From Notospermus geniculatus (taxonomy: Eukaryota; Nemertea; Pilidiophora; Heteronemertea; Lineidae), in assembly GCA_002633025.1 (NCBI GenBank), contig NMRB01000402.1, positions 87,065 to 151,064 on the forward strand: a DNA stretch of 64,000 bases, in the 5' to 3' direction. The position numbers and the translations under genes are program-made. The number at the start of each line of letters is the position of its first letter. Position 1 is the stretch's first letter. Below, piece by piece: positions 25,501 to 39,718 of the stretch. The notes below the pieces were generated by a model. That model saw nothing but the letters and a program-made list of their open reading frames with translations, was not told the DNA's origin and ran no database searches.

Positions 25501-26399
25501 CTGTTCATTGTTCGACGCGTGGGTCGAAGAAATATTCATTGCGGTTGTTCCAATTAGACACAAAACAAATATCACATTTTCAACAAGTGCAATGGTGTTC
25601 GACCTTCATTCCACTTCTTATGTTTATCATTCGACATGCAACTTGGGCGATATGGGATGATTGATGCAATTAGGGAGAAAATAATTACTACAAGTCGATC
25701 ACTGGCCTCTGGCATTGATACCATAATTTGAAGGCGAAGGTTTAATGACCAGTAATTAATTGCTAAAACGTGTTGTGGTCTTACACAATCATTTAATCTG
25801 CATAGATCGCCGTGTAATGTGATGTTGGTGTGATGGGTGTGGTAGAAAATGCCATCAATCATCATAAATTGAATGATCGGTGTCCCCGGGTCAGGTGACG
25901 TAAGAGCAAAATTAATGTCTTGCTGCACCGCATAACTTTTCTGAAAAATGTGCTTACCTGCTTCCACGGCGGCATAAGTGTCAGTTGCTGTTGTACTCGC
26001 TGTGGTCAGGCTGAGGGTACTCCCTGATAGGACAGAGGAATCCCCGTTCACCCGCTGTATGGCGTAGTCGAGGGTGGTCGCCATCGCACTGTCTCCAGTG
26101 TCATATAAACCGACTGAAACCGTATGGAAGGCGAGTGAGTGGTGATGACCAAAGTTGTTCGGGAAAAAACTACCAGTCGGGTCACATCGGATCCCTCACA
26201 AGACATGTAGGCAGGGACGCAAAAGGAGTTGGACAAGTGCATGTTAAAATGGCCAAGTCCTGGGATGATAATCTAAAAGAAGAGACCTGTAGCAATACCT
26301 GTATGCTGAATACTTACGGACTTTGATTATTGCTGCGTCAGTGTTCGCCGCCAGGGCGAGGAGCAGGGGCACAAACATCGGACGGAATGAGGTAGACAT
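16589..26399 (-). CDS. IR25a: IR25a-like ionotropic receptor co-receptor
   Basis: Fifteen exons join in phase (minus strand): 26399-26318, 26113-25958, 23944-23684, 23598-23423, 23133-23080, 22857-22717, 22401-22231, 21924-21805, 20161-20072, 19745-19554, 18874-18529, 18394-18145, 17705-17506, 17302-17167 and 16940-16589; 908 aa. The ATG at 26399 opens a signal peptide (LLLALAANTDA). Next come an iGluR-type amino-terminal domain (to about 417), S1 (418-530) with APLTVMAER keeping the ligand-binding Thr491 and Arg496, M1 (about 533-553), pore loop with MTPQG, M3 with TYTANLAAF (624-632), S2 with acidic Asp748, and M4 (about 832-857). IR25a is the conserved co-receptor of protostome chemosensory, thermosensory and hygrosensory IR channels, in sensory dendrites or cilia. 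S2 holds the extra segment after WKDMSMNSSL that marks co-receptor IRs. Exons 7 and 8 also occur in the duplicated block 20506-21629. Length is close to the insect protein. Confidence 0.93.
17874..18023. mobile_element. Foldback MITE, GGGAGKTTTCG group, type A
   Basis: 150 bp with inverted ends GGGAGGTTTCGAAATCAAAC and complement, the right edge followed by TAA. The interior is AT-rich. It lies in an IR25a intron. The first 11 bases match the termini of five other elements in the window. Confidence 0.75.
20506..21629 (-). repeat. Duplicate of IR25a exons 6(part)-8, copy A
   Basis: 1,124 bp repeated at 21631-22754 across a single N. Copy A holds a second exon 8 (20801-20682), exon 7 (21276-21106) and a cut-off exon 6. 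The encoded exon 8 differs by two residues between copies (TFGAFSFSP versus TFGDFSFSS). The spliced protein needs only one copy, and using both would repeat part of the amino-terminal domain. It is most likely the other haplotype. Confidence 0.85.
21631..22754 (-). repeat. Duplicate of IR25a exons 6(part)-8, copy B
   Basis: This copy continues without a break into the complete exon 6 (22857-22717), so it was used for the gene model. It contains exon 7 (22401-22231) and exon 8 (21924-21805). Confidence 0.85.
24131..24560. repeat. 41-42 bp minisatellite, about 11 units
   Basis: Units read GTTGACGATATCAACAGAAG followed by TAATGTTCTAATCGTAGA, arranged head to tail with single-base length changes. 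It lies in the second intron of IR25a. There are no unique spacers between repeats. Confidence 0.9.
25015..25152. mobile_element. Foldback MITE, GGGAGKTTTCG group, type B copy 1
   Basis: 138-bp near-perfect hairpin with arms GAGAGTTTTCGCAAAGCCCC and complement, flanked by TA on both sides as expected for a TA target duplication. It is in an IR25a intron. Confidence 0.8.
25311..25440. mobile_element. Foldback MITE, GGGAGKTTTCG group, type B copy 2
   Basis: 130 bp, same arms as the element at 25015 with the loop rearranged (the GTTCGGTGC-like core lies in the opposite orientation). TA flanks are present. It is 158 bp from copy 1 in the same intron. Confidence 0.8.
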
Positions 26400-27953
26400 G
26401 ACGGACGTTGACGTCAGAGGGCGGGTCTGAAAACGTTTCTGAAAAGATAGAAAATATTCGAAATATATTTATTTGTACATGTATGTCTGAATATTATTAC
26501 TCACACAAGTCAGAGATAACAGCTGCAAAATGATCAAAGTTATTCACCGAAGAAGATTTGCTCGTGATTAACTGCAGGTTGCGCTTTAGCGCTTTGTCAT
26601 TGTTGCCGTGGGTGTCCCACAGGGTTATCTCTTGAGACCGCTTCTGTTTGCTATGTTCTTGATAGATTTTCGAGTTTCTTTGATATGGTTGAAGGCCGCG
26701 GTTCGCGGTCGCTTGTCGGAGTGACATTTCACTTTTTTCAAGTCTTGGTTTTGCACATGAAATTAAATGTGTTAGGATGAGCCGCTGCCCAAGTCATTTT
26801 GGCCGTCTCCGTTGTGTCATGTGAACTCGTCCGAGTAGGACAGGGAATTGCGAGATACAACTACCGAACTCGGAATATGATCGGTCGAACCTGCTGCTTG
26901 CTGCCGATAAAGTTTTGCCGACGACGACATTAGCAACAAGAATAAATTGAACAGCTGCGTGCCTATCGTATAAAACGTTGACTCAACTGTTTAAAAATCT
27001 CCTTCACAACGTGTACAATCTGTAGTGTCTGTTATAAAACCGTTCATTAATACACTCGGTGCATGATTGCAACTGTAGTGGCTTCGCTTACAACCAAAAG
27101 CAAATGTTATTCGTTGTTCCAGCGCAAACATCTACATTTGCTGATTATGCTTTGTTAGGTTGATAGCCGGATGGATGGTCGTCCATTTTCACTTAATCGG
27201 TGAGTCCCGTTGTGCGATTGCTTTTAGCAGGGGATATAGAACAGCGAATGAGAGTGCATTAATGATACAAAACAATGATTTACGCGGAATATATGAAAGA
27301 ATGAATCATTAGTGTGCGTGGTTTATTTTATGTTTAGATTTTGGCCTGATGCGTTGATTCCAGTGGAGAATTGTTTCCCCAGCTTTCAAAAAAAACGCAC
27401 ATCTTGGCGAAGAAATGGGCAAAAAGAAGGAGATATAGGCCTACAGGAAAAATCTTGAGAGACGGACAGAAGCCACCCATCACTTACCACGCTTAGTCTC
27501 GTTTTTGCCAGACTTTGAAAGAATTCTTAAATTAAGACGGAATAATCACCACTGAAAGGTACATGTCATTCCGAAAATCGGCGCAGGTCATGAAATCTAC
27601 TCGACCCGAATCCTGGGGGTCCGTCCGAGATGGTGGAAGCTTTCTTGTGACTGAGAATTCTTACATCAAGACAGGGCCGTGAAAATATCAGTCAGTCTAC
27701 CAAGGCGTTTCCAAAAACATTGTGAAATAGAAGAAAGCCCCCTGGAGAGTTTGGGTAAAGATCTCTGATCGATGGTCAGCGGTCATTGGTCAAGATATCG
27801 AAATAATTACTGCTCCTTGCTCCATGCTCTTCGATTTATAGGTTACATGGGTAGAGGAACGTTGATTGGCATCGACCGACTGACTTCTGACCCTGAAAAG
27901 TTGACTTGTGACCCGACACTGACCGAACTGATCGCCCACGGGTTCGGATGAAA

Positions 27954-28074
27954 GGGAGGGTTTTCGGACTCCCCCGAAACGCCAACGCGAAACGCCAATC
28001 CCATTGTTCGATGCTGTGAATAGACAGAACAAACTGACGTTCGCATTGGCGTTTCGAGGGTTTTCTGAAAACTC
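27954..28074. mobile_element. Foldback MITE, GGGAGKTTTCG group, type B copy 3
   Basis: More diverged relative of the elements at 25015 and 25311: arms with CCCCCGAAACGCCAACGCGA, an interior with CCCATTGTTCGATGC, and outer GGGAGGGTTTTCGG. It lies about 1.6 kb upstream of IR25a. Confidence 0.7.
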
Positions 28075-29693
28075 CATTGACGCAGTGACGACCGACAGAA
28101 ACCACACTTTCAGGGACAGGGGATCTCGACGAAAAGCCTGCATTGTGAATAAAGCGAGATCTGAGACTGTAGCCATGAAAAACGGCAGACAGCGGTAGGC
28201 CTAGCAGATGATAGGTAGAAAAAATGAGATGATAGATAATGAGATTAGAAGTCAGGACGAACTCATCTCTTTACCTCGTTTGTTAATTCATCCAGATGAT
28301 GTCTGTGGTTCCCCTATATGTACGAGACAGCTACATATCCTACCATTAGCACCTGTTTTCTAAATCCTCTGCCTGTTAGGCTAGCACGGGCCATCAATGA
28401 TGTCACCAGTTACACCAGTATACCACACAGCTAACGAGAGAACCACTGCTAATGATGCATTAATAATTCATTTGGTGCAGACCAAGTGGGTCGATGATGG
28501 TTAGCCATGAATCGAAAGGACAATATAATCCGTGCTCTGCTTATCAAGTTGGAAGTTTGAGGCAAAGATTTGGCAGCAGGGCATGATATCATAACGGACG
28601 TCATTCGTTAGCATCAATAAAGTCAGAGATGCTGTAAAAGAAGCAGATCGTCACGTGATACTCTTGTCGCCAATCAATGGAAAGCGCAACTGCATTTTTT
28701 CAGCGCTCCGATTGGTCAGCGCTCATTAACGAGCGCTCCTATTGGTTTATGGCCGCTGATGTGGCGAATCAATTTCAATCTCAATCGAGTCTACCTGTTT
28801 TGACCTACATCATTTGTTATTTGATCTTTTACTGAAGTGCAGTTTGAAATTACCGGGTTAAAAGCTTTTAGAAACATCGACACAAGAGTCCTTTGGACCC
28901 AAGAACTCCTCCAAATGGGCCATGAGAAGGTCGACATTTTCGCCCTTCCATGGGGATGATCCTTTGCGAGGAGGGGGGGGGCATTTATTACGTAGACGTG
29001 CCCTTCCCAATTTGGAAACATTTAGCCAGTTGCTAGGTTGTATTATAATAACAAAAATTCGCTGAGCGAACCTCATGAATTTTTGATGAGAAGCAACACT
29101 TCAATGATTTGACGAGGTGAATTATTAAGTTTATCCATTCCTGGTATGTTTGAAGTTGGTTTAATTGGGATCGGATATAAAATGGTTCAAGTTTAATGTA
29201 GGCCTACTTGATATCAAGTTTATTCTGTTGTGAAAAAGGCGAATCTGAGGCGAAGTAAAAACCGTCAGGATAATTTGTCAGCCGTTAAACCAGTCGATAA
29301 GCACGTGGTCAAGCCGTGTCCCAGAGCTGAGCTGTCACCCCCTCTGACAGAATACTGCCCTCCGTGGGTGTCCCCTATCCTTTTATTGTGCTGAAGACGT
29401 CATCGTGAAGTGAAGTCAGGCAGGCACATTGGAAAGCGCTGAAGTTGCCAAGTTGATTTTCATGCTGGTACATGTACTACCAGTGCTGTCATCTACCAGC
29501 TGTTTATGGAAATACCAAGCTATCCCCGTCTGCTGCCAGACCCATTAACAGCATACTGTGTACCTGAATTCCTTCCACCAAATGAAGTCTTCAGCAGGAT
29601 TTAAACATGGTTTTCCTTTCATCTTCTCTCGTTAAAGAGAAATGAGCGGACATAATAAGTAACGTTTTACAAATTCCAATCCATAATCATTCA

Positions 29694-29699
29694 TTTATT
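29694..29699 (-). terminator. Candidate poly(A) signal of SQLE
   Basis: AATAAA on the minus strand about 430 bp after the SQLE stop codon. Use is inferred from position only. Confidence 0.4.
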
Positions 29700-29970
29700 G
29701 CACAAGTATTACAGAATGAAGTGAGATCATCTTGGGTGATCTGAGCACCATTTTGTCGTGGACCATATCTCATGATTACATAGTTCCTCAACAATTGTTT
29801 AACATGTAGCATAGCCTTAAGGCTATTTGTCACATTAATGTCTGTTGCTTCAACACCTTTGACCACACCCATGTCATCTTTTCTTACAGACAATGTAAGA
29901 TTCAGATGCAAAGGAAAGTTTGAAACCACAGATTTGTGAAGTGACCCAAACCACTGACTAATGCAGACTT

Positions 29971-30089
29971 AGGGCCGTATTCATGGGTCGCACTTTAGCC
30001 TAAAGTACAGCTTAAGTTAGACTTTCTCTGTGCTTGAAGCATTGAGAAAAGTCGGACTTAATGAAAGTGCGACCCGTGAATACGGCCCT
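29971..30089. mobile_element. PIF/Harbinger-like foldback MITE, 119 bp
   Basis: Inverted ends GGGCCGTATTCATGGGTCGC and complement, flanked on both sides by TTA. A 3-bp TTA target duplication with GGG-type ends is typical of PIF/Harbinger elements. It starts 39 bp after the SQLE stop, so it lies in the SQLE 3' UTR and would form a hairpin in the mRNA. Confidence 0.75.
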
Positions 30090-30127
30090 TATAAATGGCA
30101 TAAAAGAAGATTGATTGTCTATTTTTT

Positions 30128-33291
<3,164 letters not shown>

Positions 33292-33560
33292 CCTGGTGGT
33301 TTAACGACTTGCAAGAGATAAAAAAAGATGCAAGAAGATGCAGTGGGCTGAAGGTCAGGCCAGCAAAGCAAGGCTAGGGAGAGGGTGGGCGTGGCACTTT
33401 TTTTCCTCACAAAAATCGAGAAATGATGAATGAAAATTTACACACAAGACAATCAGAATACGTCAGCACGCAATCGAAGTACTTCTAAAGGTACCCTGTT
33501 CCTGTCTGAACTAAATTTGATAAGTGTCAAACTGGCCATCAGAACATTATTCGGGCGACC

Positions 33561-33570
33561 GTGGGGTGAT
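33561..33570 (-). promoter_or_regulatory. Perfect SRE-1 (SREBP site)
   Basis: The minus strand reads ATCACCCCAC, identical to the classical sterol regulatory element 1, 270 bp upstream of the SQLE start and on the SQLE strand. SQLE is a known SREBP-2 target in vertebrates. Binding here is inferred. Confidence 0.65.
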
Positions 33571-33611
33571 CAGATCATGTTTTGGTCATTTTGTAAACAA
33601 CATGGCAAAAG

Positions 33612-33617
33612 CACGTG
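33612..33617. promoter_or_regulatory. CACGTG E-box
   Basis: Palindromic E-box 42 bp from the SRE-like decamer. bHLH-zip factors, SREBP among them, can bind it. It could also be a chance occurrence. Confidence 0.35.
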
Positions 33618-33621
33618 TTAA

Positions 33622-33629
33622 ATGCAAAT
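33622..33629 (+). promoter_or_regulatory. Octamer motif ATGCAAAT
   Basis: Exact POU-domain octamer between the E-box and CCAAT box. Function inferred from sequence only. Confidence 0.35.
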
Positions 33630-33647
33630 CAGCTGACTGGAATTCAG

Positions 33648-33652
33648 CCAAT
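33648..33652 (+). promoter_or_regulatory. CCAAT box (NF-Y type)
   Basis: Context CAGCCAATCGG fits the NF-Y consensus well. NF-Y next to an SRE is the usual arrangement in sterol-regulated promoters. Confidence 0.45.
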
Positions 33653-33882
33653 CGGTGACAGGAACGGACGCAAGACGTCCCAAACACAAGCTACGTTTTT
33701 AGAGATCAAGATTATGAATCATTCTTCATGTGGGCCCAAAATATCATAGCATAATCAGCTCTAAGAAATGAGAAATTCAGTATATCGTTTCACAATTTTA
33801 ATACTCAGATTGGGTGCAGGTTTCTTTGCTATGGTTGCCAAAGGTTGCGGTACATATTTCTGCGGGATAGAAATGTTGGAAA

Positions 33883-36800
33883 ATGGCGTCGCCTTTTCAG
33901 TTTCACGAGTTTGGACCACCAAGTTCTGACAGGTATATTGACACCGATTTTACTCCCGTTATTGTTTCCTTTAGTCCTAAAGAAACATGTGGTCTTGAAG
34001 CCATTCTTGCGATGATAAATTTGTAGGATTTGTCTGGGTTTCAGCTGAAAATGACAAGCAGAAAAATGACCCTGAATGGGAACATGGCATGCTGTTTTCT
34101 GTTGTGAAGCATGCAGTGCCAGTGCATCATGGCATGCACTGCAGTACATACATGACATAGGCCCTACGCATACATGGCATCATAGCCTAGGCCCGCATTG
34201 TGATTGTGCACTCAGCATGTTCAGATGTTCAGGCAAATATGCACGTTGTTGTCGTTGACGTTAGTTAGGCCTATCATACTAGGCCTAGGCCTGCCTATCT
34301 TTCATAGACATAGCTAGGCTAGGCCGGGCCGGTAACTGGTGATTTCGGGCCATGGTGATTTAGGCCCGGTTATTTAGGCCCCAGTTCAGTTGGTGCCAAA
34401 TTACCATTTGGCCCTGTGTCAATTAGTTTTGCTGGTTACTAGGCCCTATTAGGCTACGTCGTACAATATGAATTAAAATTTATTTATTTAATAAAAGACG
34501 GACATTGGTTTTTAGCATGTACTGTAAAGCAGGAAAATTTCGCGTGCAGGAAATTTTCGCGAATTTCGCGAGGGCGTATGAGTCGCGAAAATTTCCTGTC
34601 GCGAATATAAATACACGCAAGTGATAAATATGGTCCGTGAAAAAAAACTGAAAAAATGACAGAGACTCGCGAAAATATCCTGCCGCGAATATGTCAATAA
34701 TTCTTGATTCGCGAAAATTTCCAGCCGCGAAATTATCTTGCTTTACAGTATGTTTAGTCTGATGATATAACGATATGAATGTCATATATCATGGAAGACA
34801 TACATTTTTGCCATGAGCGATGCGTAGGCCCCTAACATGGTCTGAATACATTTTTATGCCAGTGAGAAGGTCCTACCCAGGCCTCTAAGGCCACATAAAA
34901 AAATCTTTAGTTTAGCATCAGCGCCCGCCTCGAATTGTCTCGCCGCCTCAAAATTTTTTTTGGGGGGAAAAAAAATGTTCAAAAAAATTTTTCATAAAAA
35001 ATTTTTTTCTTCAATTTTTTCTCACATTATAATGTTCTCTGTCAAAAAGTGTGGTTTCTTGTCTACACATGCCTTTTCCAGGGTGACTCAGATATGTATT
35101 TTTTTGAATAAAAACCTTTTTCGAGTTAATACTAAGGATTTGTCTATTGTTATGGTAAATGGTGCAATGCTTCCAAGCTCTCTTTCGATGATCACAGTCC
35201 ATTTGACAGTTTCACCAGTGAGTGTATCTGCTCTTGGTGGGCCTCCAATCCCACAAGACAGTAAATCATGAATGTTATCTTACAGTTGAATGGCTTCTTC
35301 AATGGGTTGGTCTGATGTGTGATTGAGCTAGCAATTGTGCAGGGTTTTGAGGGCATTTTGCAGGCAGGGTTTCCACCAGAGGGGGCAAGGGGCAGGAGCC
35401 CCCTTTCATGATCTAAAGGGGGCTTGCCCCCTCCCCCTTATTATTGCAGAGCAGTGTCTTTATATTTCCCTTATTTTCATTCAAGAGATACAGCAGTCGA
35501 ACAAAGATCTGTACACTTCTGATTTCTCAAACATGTTGCACTAGATTAACATTGAAAACAGCAACACTCAGAGATGTTACACCAGAATTAACATTGTGCC
35601 CCCCCCTAAATATTTTTTCTTGTGAAACCCTGGCAGGCATGGCTATAAAGTGTAACTTGGGTCGATTGGACATTCTGACTTGAGTGTTTTGACACCCAGG
35701 AAGTTATGCTAACTTGGTCAACTCTGGGTTTGTGGATTTTTTGAAGGTTTTTTAAAGTGGTTAGACATCTGAATTATGTCAGCGAGGGCTTTGAGTATGA
35801 GAGTTGGATATTTGAAGTGGATAATCTGCAGCTTGACCCCAAGCCAGGACTCTCCTCCCCAGCCAAGCTACATCATTCCAACGTGGAGAACCAAAACCAT
35901 TGGCCTGTTTCTTGTCCGTACCATTATTTATATCAACTGAACACCCTTGCTGGACACCTGAATGGTTTTCTGGGCCATGTCCTTGACCCTGTCCCCTTAT
36001 CTTTGACCTTTGTCCTGTTTTGAACTGGAGTTTCTTTGTTGTCACATTCTATTTATAGATGGTGCATTATCTTTCAACTATTTCAATGACCTAAATATAG
36101 CACTGGGCCGTCCTGAACATTGACAATGGCCTAATGAGAACACTTCGCTGCAGGCAATGCCTGTTCTACTGTGCATGATATTGATCAACATGAGTGAAGT
36201 GCTCCATGCCCTGCATGCTTCGTCACACTGATCTTCAGACAGCAGATGGGTGAGAGAAGTTCGGTCTGGTGTGGCTGCCGTTTATAAAAATTCATTTCAA
36301 ATTCTTATATTTATCAGGATTCCTGGGGAAATGCCCCTTGATAATATCACAAGGTAGATTCTTTTCACTCAGAACTATTGTCTGGTGTTCTGCTTGGTTG
36401 TGGTGCTATACATTGTATGATTTGTACCCAGTTAGGGAGAGTCGACACCTGAAATTATCATCAATCAGTGGCGATGTATGTAGTACCAGTATATCAAATG
36501 CTGTGTGGTGACTCTTCTTATGGTAATAAATGTGTGCTTTGACGGTCATTTGGAGAAAAATAAAATGTTTACTGTTGTCATGGTTGTGAAAGTCAGGCTC
36601 ACAGTTATTCTCTTTATCTATTCTTTGTTACAAGGTTGGTGTACCGTAAAAATGTTGCATTATACATGTGCGTGACTGTGATCTATCCAAGTCTCTGATA
36701 TGATTTGCCGCTCGGCGTCATTGATGTGGTATTGATTTGAATACGTTGTTGTTGGCAATTGGGAACAGCTGTTTTCATACTTATTCATGTAGGACAACAG

Positions 36801-37787
36801 AAAACCGCTACTTGCGCGTATAATGGCTTCCAATTTTAACACCTCACTCTACGACTACATTTATGAAAATGAACCTCCGTCGAATCTGGCTGTATTTTTC
36901 ATATTCATGATTATACAGCTGTAGATCAAATCCAATGGCTGCTGTAGCATTGCACTGTAGCCTCCCCCAGACCCAGAGAACTGTGCATTCCATTCCATTC
37001 CTTCAATCACCATGATCACTGAGTTGAGTTCCCAATCCCTGTTCTGTTGCCATGGCAACTGGCCCTTAGGACCTGTGTGTCTGACATCATCAGGACAACA
37101 GTCTGCTGTAATCAGTACTGTGTTTCACTTTCATTTCTCAAAATGAAAGTACAGCAATCGTGTTAGTGTCTGCAATTTTTCATGTGTCCCCATGTTTTCA
37201 AAGAATACTCCCCATCGCCATGGTAATTGAAATGAAACACTAATGTCATATTCATCCTGTGTTGTCCTTTCAGTGGTAGTGGGGAGGACCATGACGGGGA
37301 GGGAGACGCATTTAGTCCATCTGGCATGCCTAGCCCTCCATGCACCTACCCACCACGAAGCCCCACCAAAAACTCCCCCAGTAAAAAAGCCAGGGCGAGG
37401 GCACACAGCACAGCATCTCGTAAAGACAACAAGATAGTGCAGTCTGGTTCAAGGACGATCTACACAGCCGGGCGGCCGCCGTGGTATGACTGCGAAGGAC
37501 AGCTGAACGAACCTTTTGTCATTGGTATGCACTTGTTTCTTGCTTTAGCTCCATGGAAACTTGAGGAAGTAGAATCGTCCTTCTCATTCAAAACTTGAGA
37601 AAAAAACCAGAGGTTGAATAGCAAACTATGACGGTCTCCTGGTCATGTGATAGTGCCCTGAAAATCCTTTCTCTCTGCAGGACTGTGTGGTGGTAGTGCA
37701 TCGGGGAAAACAACAGTGGCTCGGATGATAATTGAGGAGCTTGACGTGCAGTGGGTCAGTCTGCTTAGTATGGACTCCTTTTACAAG
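33883..37787 (+). CDS. UCKL1: Uridine-cytidine kinase-like 1, 5' exons only
   Basis: Three exons join in phase: 33883-33932, 37274-37524 and 37681-37787, giving the first 136 residues. Exon 1 starts [15 protein letters not shown]. Exon 2 is a Ser/Pro/Lys-rich linker ending in the family block [11 protein letters not shown]. Exon 3 carries the P-loop GGSASGKTT (Lys110) and [13 protein letters not shown]1 proteins phosphorylate uridine and cytidine (or are predicted to) and have a second, uracil-phosphoribosyltransferase-like domain; usual length is about 550 aa. The donor after exon 3 is good, but none of the remaining kinase or UPRT exons was found before EPG5 starts on the same strand, nor up to 64 kb. 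The gene is cut by misassembly, has very long introns with EPG5 nested inside, or is broken. Confidence 0.92.
34520..34750. mobile_element. Foldback element with TACTGTAAAGCA ends, 231 bp
   Basis: Inverted ends TACTGTAAAGC and complement. The inside is built from several copies of a CGCGAAAATTTCCTG-like module in both orientations. It lies in UCKL1 intron 1. Confidence 0.65.
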
Positions 37788-39060
37788 GTGAGTCAGGATT
37801 CCTCACTCTGAACAAAATCAAGGCTTGAGAAGAACCTTATAACGGAAAACTTTATTTTTATTTTTTTTCCGACCACCTCACAAAATTTGTGGGGAAAAAA
37901 GTTCGCGAAACAAGGAATAAAAAAACTCTCGCCTAACTATTGAGGTTATGATCTTCTCAACAGTCAGTGAGCCATGCAATCAGAAACATCCTCTCAAGTC
38001 ATTAGAATCTCAATCAGAGAGATCATAAATCGTGAATGCTTGCCAGTGAGGGAATGAGGAATCTGTCCATTGTCAGGAGAAAAACTCTGTCTCTGTCTCT
38101 GGATGATGTCATACTAGTCTTGAACACTTAAAAAATGCCATCTAATCTCAGGGGATAAAGGATGGATTCCCCCTGGTGTTGTTACCATGGTTACTGTTTG
38201 TTGCTGTCTTCATTCTTGTTTCTGCATGTTGAGCCTCATTTCCACTTCACCTGATGCCACCATGGTTTGCAGCAGCAGTAGCTAGAGTTTTCACAGGCTT
38301 TTGGGTAATCCTTTGATGATTTAACAATATATGGTGTAACGCATGGTAAGCATCCCAATGCCTGTGAAACCTACTCCGCTTGCCGCTCTCAGCTGTCGTG
38401 GAAACAGGTCTTTAGAGGAGGGTTCCACAACCTTCATGCATTTGATACTTGTTCTTGTCGAGTCTTGGCTGCTGACCAATGAGGAACCTGCAGAGCTACT
38501 GCTACTGGGAGGCACTTTGAGCAGTTGTACATTTTTTCGACGTCTCGTCCGTGTTGCATAGCATTAAGGACATCCTGATGCAACCTTTTGCTCTGTTGTT
38601 TACATCTCGGGTCACACCGCCCCAGTGCCGCCCTGTCGTGATAAAAAGTTGTGTGGCTTCCACATTGTAAAAGAGCTGCACGCAACATGTCCTGGGATGC
38701 TCTCTTGGCCAAGGTCAAAGTAGTCACCTCTGAAACTGTAAATCATTGTAAATCATGTAAATAACAATAAACCAATGGTTAAGTTAACCTCCACTTGTTT
38801 GTCTGTAGTGTTGCCAGCTCCATCAGTCACTGGATTACTTTTGAGAGCCAGTTCATGGTGTCCTCGACTTGTCCTCAACACCATCTTCCCACCACTGTTA
38901 CCCATACTGAGATTATCATGACCTCTCAGTGCTCACTCTGTCCATCACCATGCTAAGAGGTCCAGATGTCCTTGGGAACGTCCTTGGAACCAGGCTATCA
39001 AGAGTATGCATGCTCTGGTAGGCCTAAGCTTGATCTAGTAGCAAGTTTGACACAACAGGC

Positions 39061-39476
39061 CATTCGGAACTTCCGAAGGCAACTGCTCGGCAATTTCCGT
39101 AGATACTCGCATTTCCCCTCGGACACAATTCCAAGGCAGCCATCTTGAACGCGCAACGATCGCTGCCCGTTTGTGAGAATTCAGATGCGGTCGCCTCATC
39201 ACACCTGCGCATGAACTAAATAGGTCGCATAAAAATGTTGCGTTATTGATCAATAATTGGCAGATTGGGTGAGATACCGGTAAGTTTATATATAATATGC
39301 CTCAACTTATCGAGCAAGTACGGTTGAACATCTTAACGGGCCAAAATTCGGCGAAAATAGTCCCACGGCGGTCACGTGGGTTTGATGATAAACAACATGG
39401 CTGCCTTGGACTTGTGTCCGAGGTGAAATGCGCCGCCCAGTGACAGATAGCAGTTCGCCTCAGGTCGTTCCGAATG
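39061..39476. mobile_element. Diverged foldback element, about 416 bp
   Basis: Left arm 39061-39145 (CATTCGGAAC ... AAGGCAGCCAT) and right arm 39396-39476 (ATGGCTGCCTTGG ... GTTCCGAATG) are imperfect inverted copies with a loop of about 250 bp. Confidence 0.55.
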
Positions 39477-39577
39477 ACAACAGGCAAGAAGAAAAAAATT
39501 TGAATAGGGCCTATATTAAAGTTAGACGGCATTATTCGCCACAATAAATTTGGTAACGAAAGCGTGTAGCGAAACTT

Positions 39578-39718
39578 GTGAGGTTTCGCAAATCTGACGA
39601 AACCCGAAGTACGAAATACGATATTCGTGATACCAACCATTTCCTGAAATACATTAAGTCATGGAAATAAAGTCCAATTTCGTACTTCGTGTTTCGTCAC
39701 ATTTGCGAAACCTCCCTA
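39578..39718. mobile_element. Foldback MITE, GGGAGKTTTCG group, type C copy 2
   Basis: 141 bp, with the same GAAGTACGAAATACGA and CATTTCCTGAAATACATT arms as the 394-bp element in SQLE intron 4, but without its loop: a deletion derivative or an older short form. Confidence 0.75.

Larger units (their letters stand above)
26400..30127. other. Region between IR25a and SQLE without a recognisable gene
   Basis: 3.7 kb upstream of the IR25a start. The part next to IR25a must contain its promoter and 5' UTR, but no core element stands out. It holds a foldback element at 27954-28074 and, near 30 kb, the SQLE 3' UTR. The open frames here show no family signature. Confidence 0.6.
33292..33882. promoter_or_regulatory. 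Bidirectional SQLE / UCKL1 promoter region
   Basis: 591 bp separate the two divergent start codons. No TATA box is obvious. The strip 33561-33652 contains, in order, an SRE-1 decamer, CACGTG, ATGCAAAT and a CCAAT box. The 5' UTRs of both genes must also fit here. Confidence 0.7.

Noticed and set aside
38434-38727. 97-codon minus-strand frame as a gene
   Set aside because: No family signature or splice partners; not related to UCKL1.
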